Below are positions 57,941-64,000 of a DNA stretch of 64,000 nucleotides, one piece after another. Within the stretch, counting starts at the first letter, position 1. The number at the start of each line of letters is the position of its first letter. Below the pieces are notes generated by a model that was not told where the DNA came from, made no database searches, and saw only the letters and a program-made list of their open reading frames with translations. Source of the DNA: Salticus scenicus (Eukaryota > Arthropoda > Arachnida > Araneae > Salticidae); assembly GCA_963930645.1 (NCBI GenBank), contig OZ005652.1:264701856-264765855 (forward strand). The letters run 5' to 3'. The position numbers and the translations under genes were made by a program.

Positions 57941-58627
57941 ATTAAGTAATAAAGATTCTTTATTTCTATAAATTCTAGTTTTGATTAAAATAAAATGTTT
58001 GTGACAAAATTTAAAAAAAAAAACAAACTTTGTGACATTATTTTATGCAGCTTATTTCCTCTAATGTGCATTTAAAATGATGCAAATCAAATTTTAGATA
58101 AAAAAAAAAAAAGTTATAATAATGAACATATTTCAGAAAGTACAAAAAATTTTCGCTGTTGTACAATTAAGGTTATGGATAAATCTAATTTAATCTAACA
58201 TTTTAAAACTTAAATATCATAATTGATTTTTTTTTTTCTTTTTAGAAATTTGGAATGAGAATAACAATTAGATTAAAATATTTCATTTTCATAATTTCTA
58301 TAAAAGTACAAAATAAAAATTTACATTTACATCACATTAGTTTATAGATGATAAAAATGAAAGGAAAATATATTAAACTAGCAAACTTGTGCGGAATTTT
58401 CACAATTTCTTTCTTTTTTTTATTTACCTTTAAAGCTTGAATCTTATAAGTCGTATACCAATTTCACCACCCAATTTAAATTTTAATTCATCTGAAGTGA
58501 AACTATTATTAGTTTTGAAACGCTAGTCATGAAACATTAATGATAGTTAAACCAAATAATTCAAAGAAAAGTTTCAAAATAAAATTCATACTTGGCAACA
58601 GAGTTACACTTTTCCCAGGCAAGATAC

Positions 58628-58690
58628 CTTTAGTATAGGACACCTATGGCGACTTTCAAATTTTTGCTGCCATGTTGGCAATGCATTTTA
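58628..58690 (+). mobile_element. Single end of AGCTTTAGTATAGGAC MITE
   Basis: CTTTAGTATAGGACACCTAT followed by GGCGACTTTCAAAT matches the left end of the element at 7505. No matching right end is found before the Tigger-like element at 58817, so it is a solo or truncated end. Confidence 0.6.
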
Positions 58691-58816
58691 ATTTATTTAT
58701 TCTTTTCATTTTGGCATAAATTTTTTTGTTAAAAAAGCTTAGTACTTATTTTAATTATACTTTTTATTATTGCATTTTTCAATCAATTTACAACAAAAGT
58801 TCATATTTTGTGTATA

Positions 58817-59795
58817 CAGTAGAACCTCGATTATCTGAAGTAAGTGGGACCGAACCTACTTCGGATAATCGAGAATTCATCAATAATCATCTCAGGGGTC
58901 GTACTCTCCGCCCTTTTTTTACGACACTCTCAAATATGACAAATTTCCACCTCTATTCCTACCACTATTTTTTTACGATGATCTCTAACCAGATTAATCT
59001 GGAGACATTTCTATAAAAAGTACCATAAAAATTTCTGCATGAAATTACTAGTGGCAAAATAGGAGAAAATTTCTTATTCTTAAGTGTGTCCTGAAAAAGG
59101 AGCGGAGAGTACAACCCCTGTCATCTAGTTTAATATATTAATTGTAGTATCGTCATTGAACTGTTATTATGACTATTTTAACTGTTAAATAAATTAAAAT
59201 TATAAATGAAAATAAATTTATTTCTGAAACAAAAACTCACAATGGTTTAAATGGAAGCTTGATCTGGTGTAAATTGGCCAACCTTTGCCATGCAGCTCTG
59301 TCCCGAAGTTTTCTTAAAAGCATGAGTTCAGAGGAATCATAAGTGACAAAAATTTTCAAATTCTGCAGCAATGAAAAGTTCTCTGTTCTTGAGATGACAA
59401 AAGATGTTAGGTTCTTTGCACTTGCTCACAATCAGAGGGTGCAATAACATTCGATTGTCCTGGGACTCGGCAGAATGACTGCTTCCACATTTCAAAATGG
59501 GGTGTGTTTTTGTTTAGAACAGAGACATTTGAAAGTGGGGAAGAGTACACTCATACCGAGAATTGATCTTGCAAGAAGGAATTCTAAAAAAGGAAATTCC
59601 AAAATGTTTATCTGCACTTGTAGTTTGGAAAGGACGGCTTGCATACAAAAGGAATGTGGGGGAAAAAAAAAAAAAAAAAAAAAAAACTTTAAAAATGCAT
59701 GTTTGTTAAGAGAAAATTTTGGATGATAGTAGAAAGTGAAAAAAAAAAAAAAAAAAAAGAGAAGAAACCGACTTCGGTTAATCGAGGTTCTACTG
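58817..59795. mobile_element. pogo/Tigger-like element with TA target site, interrupted
   Basis: Ends are CAGTAGAACCTCGATTATCT and TTAATCGAGGTTCTACTG, flanked by TA (58815-58816 and 59796-59797). CAGTAG-ACCTCGATTATCC-type ends are the signature of pogo/Tigger elements. The 979-bp body has no transposase and is interrupted by a MITE at 58892-59120. An A-run of 22 and another of about 19 lie near its right end. Confidence 0.88.
58892..59120. mobile_element. MITE with CAGGGGTCG termini, 6-bp TSD, nested
   Basis: Left CAGGGGTCGTACTCTCCGCC and right GGAGCGGAGAGTACAACCCC then TG form inverted repeats. TCATCT flanks both sides (58886-58891 and 59121-59126). It is 229 bp and non-coding, of the same family as 1800-2037. 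It inserted into the Tigger-like element, so it is younger than that element. Confidence 0.85.
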
Positions 59796-60675
59796 TATTT
59801 TGAAAGTATTGCTAGGTTTAAAATGACAGTTGCAAAGATTGTAAACATGCAACTTTTAAATACAGATTTTTCTATAAAATGATTTCATCAGACAAATGTC
59901 ATCATTTTTTAAAATTAGATTACTGAACTGGGTCTGTGTGCTTAAATATATTGTTTATGTATTATTTTTTATCTTCACATATTTTATTAAGTCACAATTA
60001 TATCGTTTCTACAAAATTTAATTGTAACTGGTCCACATTAGAGAAATATTATATAGGTTATTTGATTAAATAAGATTAATATTAAAATAAATAAATCAAA
60101 ATATAAATATTTAAAATGAGAGACATTTTATAAATAAAATTATTACACAGCAAACAAAATATGAGGTCATGATAATAGAAATAAATCACAAATACTTTAA
60201 TTAAATAAATAAATTTTGCTTCTGCTTTTTGTGTCACCGCCTACTAAATTGTAATTTGTGGATTAACCAACCCTTATCAATGGTCATTTTTCAAAATTCC
60301 ATGCTATTCATAATTTCTTAATAAGTATACAGATATAATATTGTCCATGTATAGTTTTGTATAAATGATTGAGTTTACTCACTATCAAAACAAAATTTCA
60401 TTAATATTTATTGATAGATTTAAAAGAAACTTTTAAATTAACACATGAAAGGAGAATAAGGTATAGTACAGACACTACACTGGTTTCTAATGGGTATAGG
60501 ATCTTAATTTAATTTTGTTGACAAGTTTATGGAAGACTTTGAAACCAAAAAGTGATATAAATAAGCATGGGTGCAATGTAAATGTAGTATAATGCTCATT
60601 TTCTCTTGTAATCTCTTTATCACCTAACTTGTAATAACCTTTGCTCTAATCTCTCCAACTTTATTGTGCTTTTTT

Positions 60676-60706
<31 letters not shown>

Positions 60707-60881
60707 GGGGGGGGGGGGGGGGGGGCTAATGTTACTTTTCACGAAGCAGTTTTATTTCCTTCCAATTGAAATTAAGAAGCTTCTGAATTTTGTCTGTTTA
60801 TGTGTCAGACAAATTATTTTTGATTTCAATTGTGTTTTGTTTATCTTTAATTTCAATTGTTGTAAATTATTTTCATTTCAG

Positions 60882-60938
60882 AATGTACCTTCATCATTTT
60901 AGATAAAGAAACTATGGATAAGACAAATAATGAAATAG
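60882..60938 (+). CDS. NAT9: NAT9 third coding exon
   Basis: This 57-nt exon has tttcag acceptor and ATAG|gtacgt donor. It encodes CTFIILDKETMDKTNNEI plus one base. CTFI.LD is conserved in NAT9; the following linker is variable in the family. In phase with both neighbours. Confidence 0.92.
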
Positions 60939-61041
60939 GTACGTAATATTTGCATTTCATAATTGCATCAACTAAAGTTCGAAATATTATTTTGATTTGT
61001 ATCAACAACAAATTATACATGTCTTACATTTCCCTCTACAG
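60939..61041 (+). other. NAT9: NAT9 intron 3, only 103 bp
   Basis: It runs gtacgt to ctctacag and is by far the shortest intron in the window. No insertion is seen. Confidence 0.9.
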
Positions 61042-61122
61042 ATTCTATGATAGGGGATGTCAATTTATATTTAAATGACCAAGATGATTCAAAAGCAGCT
61101 GAAATTGAAATTATGATAGCTG
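61042..61122 (+). CDS. NAT9: NAT9 fourth coding exon (CDS continues beyond window)
   Basis: This 81-nt exon has ctctacag acceptor and GCTG|gtaaat donor. It encodes SMIGDVNLYLNDQDDSKAAE then IEIMIA, matching the NAT9/GNAT strand pair (MVGDVNLFL...GEIEVMIA in human). The next exon should start with the (R/Q)GKG acetyl-CoA loop; no such sequence with an acceptor is found to 64000, so the rest of the gene lies outside. The visible CDS covers 108 codons of a protein usually near 200 residues. Confidence 0.93.
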
Positions 61123-64000
61123 GTAAATAATTTAATTATTTCATTAATTTCTCAATCAAAAATTCTGTTGAAAATGTACTTTGTTATTTATTTTAGTTTC
61201 TCAGATATAAGTTCTTAAATATAAATAAAATAAATAAATGCCTTTAAAAAAAAAAAAAAAAAAAGGAGGGGGTACACTGGAGTAGATGTTTCAGCTATAT
61301 TTTTAACCGTTCTGAGCCACAAGATTCAAGTTTAAGAAACTTGTAGCTGAAGAAAGATAAAAATATAGCTGAAATATCTACTACTGCAGCACTATTAAAA
61401 GAAAATCTTATATGTAGAGAAACTTTTTGTACTATTATTTTTTCCACCACTTAATTTTCCACTTGGCTAATCCTTGATATCTATATAAAAAAATGACTAT
61501 ATAAAATTTCTGGTATCCAAATTTCTCTTTGGAAGAACCCTGGTAATAATCCAAAGTAACTTTTTAGGATCACAACAGCTATATTTCTGTTGAATCAATT
61601 TCATGACACCCCCGTCCCACATCGTCGCTAGCACCAATCTATATCATAACCCATTGTTGCTAGAACCAATCAACTAGACAATTCCCATTACCTACTGCTA
61701 CATATATTATGTACTGTTTTTGGAGTTAGTGTGATAAGAAGACAAAAAATTGACTTAATAAATCAGACACCTAACAATTTCCCTGTAAGAACAAACTTAT
61801 ACATATGTAAGACATTTATAACAGATTTATATATATATATATATATATTAAATTTTAAAAAAATGTAAAATCATTATTATTTTTTTTCAACACCAATTAC
61901 CAAGATCTAAAACTGATCTAACTAATCAAGAAACTTGTTAATTTTTCTATAGTAACCAAATAATGCATACAAATGGGCACTTGAAAATGGTTTTATGTAC
62001 AAATTGGGGGGGGAAAAAAAAGTTAGAGCCATTTTTGAGATACTGACTTTCAGTCCCACTTTGTTTTTCAATTTTTATATGTTCCCCAATTTTCACCAAA
62101 ACTTAGCAAACTCATTTGTTCGCTGGAGACCATCAATTACATATGAAACAATATCTAAAAGGGAGTTAATATGGCGAAGTTTTAAGAAAATCTGTGAAGT
62201 TGATTTTAAAGGGACACCCTTGCAAGACCTAAAATTGACCTGCTTATACGAAATACCTATTTGTTTTTTTGTGTGTGTGTTTTTTGTTTTTTTTTACGAA
62301 CTAATACATATGGAAAGACACCAAAAAGGGTTAAAGGTAAGTGGAAAACTTTGTGCTAGAATATTAAAAACAATGCTAAAAAAGCACAAATTAAGGAAAA
62401 TTGTTAACTAGTATACGGCCATTCCCACTCTTTGCCTGCATAAAAGGGACAATAACAAATTAATGAAAAAAAAAAAAAAGATACATTTTTAGGATCACCC
62501 TGTAAAAAACAATACTTGATATGCACTGTAGCTGTAGTATATGATCATGCTTTTTTTTAAATTATCTATATTAATTTGTATAAGAATAGCACACATTTTT
62601 ATGGATATATTAAAGGTTTCTTCAACATTACAGATTTATTTTTATTTATTTTATTACAACATACTTGGTTTTCAAACTAGTCCAATCTACAGACATGTCG
62701 TCACTGGAATTTAATTTGTAGCCAGACTCATTGCCGAAAATAGCTCTGCTTCTGGTCAAATGTATCCAGCACTGTGGAATGGCAAGGGACAGTTGACATA
62801 AAGGCCTCTGTAACCTTAGTCCTCACCCCTCTGCTGTGCCATCTATTAATGGTCATTGCACTTATTAGAGGTGATCAAGCCTAAAGCGACCAGATTTTTT
62901 AAACACAATTTGAGGATAAATCGTTGCAGCATCCTCAAATTGAAGGGCCATTCAAGAACAGAGCTAAATTATGCTTTGATTTGAGGACAAATTTGTAAAT
63001 TCGAGGACATTTGTCCTCAAATGATTTTCAAATTGCTGATGACATAGGTCGAAATTCGAGGACGTTTGGTCACCTTACAAGCCGCACATTCCATTGTTTC
63101 TTTTGTTTTAACTTTTAAACTAAGGCCACGTCATACTTCAATTACTTATACTTTTAAGAGTTAATTTTTTTAATGAAGTAAAACTATTTAGATGCTTTAG
63201 CGTTCATATCTAACATGCATAACACCTCTATTACGGCTAGCAAAGCATAAAGCTTATGCTTCAAACTAATAACTGATCGTCAATTGCAACCAGCCTAGCT
63301 CTTATATACCATCTACTGGATTCCAACATTCATCCAATAAGTAGCGATGTCAAATAACGTTGCACTTAATTTGCATTTCCTTTCAGAAACAATTACGATG
63401 CCATCTATCGAACTTTAACTAAACATATTAGTTTAATTTAGGTATCGCTAAATGAATGTATGAATAAAATTCCGATGATAAACTGATAAACATCATTGAA
63501 CTTTTTAGGTGTTATACAAATTTAAACTAAACTGCACTTTCAGAAAAGCAGTAAACGGCACTATTTACATTTTACTTTTATAATTTATATCCATAATTAC
63601 TTCTATTTAATAAATTACATTAACTTTTATTCAATATAAAAACGTTTTCTATAATATAAACAAAACTCATTTGTAAACTTTTTAAAACTTCTTAATTACT
63701 AAATAGAATTTTATTCCACATATACGATTTAAAAATTAATTCAATTCTGTCAATTATATAAAGAGAAATTATACAGAGAAAACAACATTGAAGTAAAATA
63801 TAATTTCCAATTTCGATAATAAAATCATCTTACAAAATTTGGCGCCATCCACACAGTTAGATCACTCTACAGAACACTGTAAACACTGTCAGTTTAATTA
63901 TGGCCACATAATTATGCCATTATTTGTAAATCCTACTATATCTCTATTTTAAACTCTTCAGTCACTAATAGTAACATCTTCAGTTTAACTAATAATAACC
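61123..64000 (+). other. NAT9: NAT9 intron 4 (partial) with one MITE
   Basis: It starts gtaaat and continues to the window end. It contains an A-run (61243-61264), (TA)n at 61831-61848 and a MITE at 62882-63077. The + open frame at 61995-62411 (138 codons) is Phe/Lys/Leu-rich without a recognised domain. No downstream exon is recognised. Confidence 0.65.
62882..63077. mobile_element. MITE, TAAAGCGACC/GGTCACCTTA ends, 6-bp TSD
   Basis: The ends TAAAGCGACCA and TGGTCACCTTA are imperfect inverted repeats. CAAGCC flanks both sides (62876-62881 and 63078-63083). Inside, several TTTGAGGA / TCCTCAAA pairs (62940-63060) would fold back. Non-coding, 196 bp. Confidence 0.75.

Larger units (their letters stand above)
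54238..60881 (+). other. NAT9: NAT9 intron 2 (6644 bp), repeat-filled
   Basis: It runs from gtaggt to tttcag. It carries a repeated block (54596-54770 and 60168-60296), a two-unit tandem repeat (56577-56740), long A/T runs, (AAT)n at 57911-57939, a Tigger-like element with nested MITE (58817-59795), and T-run/G-run at 60676-60726. About 56460-57700 is less AT-rich than its surroundings but shows no recognisable gene. Confidence 0.75.

Noticed and set aside
59492..59848. 118-codon minus-strand frame with Phe runs
   Set aside because: The Phe runs are translations of poly-A tracts inside the Tigger-like element.
61995..62411. 138-codon + strand frame
   Set aside because: It is the longest unexplained frame in the NAT9 intron but has Phe/Lys-rich low-complexity content, no recognised domain and no matching NAT9 motif for the next exon.

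Overview
The window is AT-rich eukaryotic genomic DNA with very long introns, dense small DNA transposons, tRNA-derived SINEs and a decayed Jockey-type LINE. Gene content and repeat style fit an arthropod. The SINE and LINE tails (CAAT/CAAC repeats) and the RT sequence resemble what I know from spider genomes, so a spider or other arachnid is my best guess; this is inference, not proof. There is one 200-N assembly gap (27501-27700).

Two real protein-coding genes are present, both on the + strand and both split by introns. (1) The 3' half of spineless/aryl hydrocarbon receptor (bHLH-PAS transcription factor): five coding exons at 984-1171, 6002-6108, 9825-9966, 13358-14711 and 19252-19359. They join in frame at every junction to give 632 residues and a stop. 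They cover the end of PAS-A, all of PAS-B and the C-terminal region; the bHLH and most of PAS-A lie upstream of the window. (2) The 5' half of NAT9, a GNAT-family N-acetyltransferase: exons 43075-43151, 54128-54237, 60882-60938 and 61042-61122, again in phase throughout. About the last half of the protein, including the acetyl-CoA binding motif, must lie beyond 64000.

Layout. 1-19359 is spineless exons and introns; the first complete intron carries two MITEs and a Jockey-like LINE pseudogene in a row. 19360-43074 is the intergenic interval: a piggyBac-like MITE, a 421-bp long inverted repeat, a mariner-like TIR element, a degenerate tandem array whose unit includes a SINE (about 28.1-30.9 kb), hAT-type MITEs, and a 2.9-kb element flanked by a perfect 8-bp duplication that contains a smaller hAT MITE and a SINE. 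43075-61122 is NAT9 with introns of 10976, 6644 and 103 bp, holding further TIR elements, including a pogo/Tigger-like element with a second MITE nested inside. 61123-64000 is NAT9 intron sequence with one more MITE.

I found no operon, CRISPR, rRNA, functional tRNA or novel multi-gene system. The most interesting material is transposon biology: several families represented by two copies within the window, with readable target-site duplications (6-bp and 8-bp classes), strong hairpins inside or beside introns, and SINE/LINE tails that look alike. Most other open frames are short, AT-rich and without support, and are not annotated as genes.
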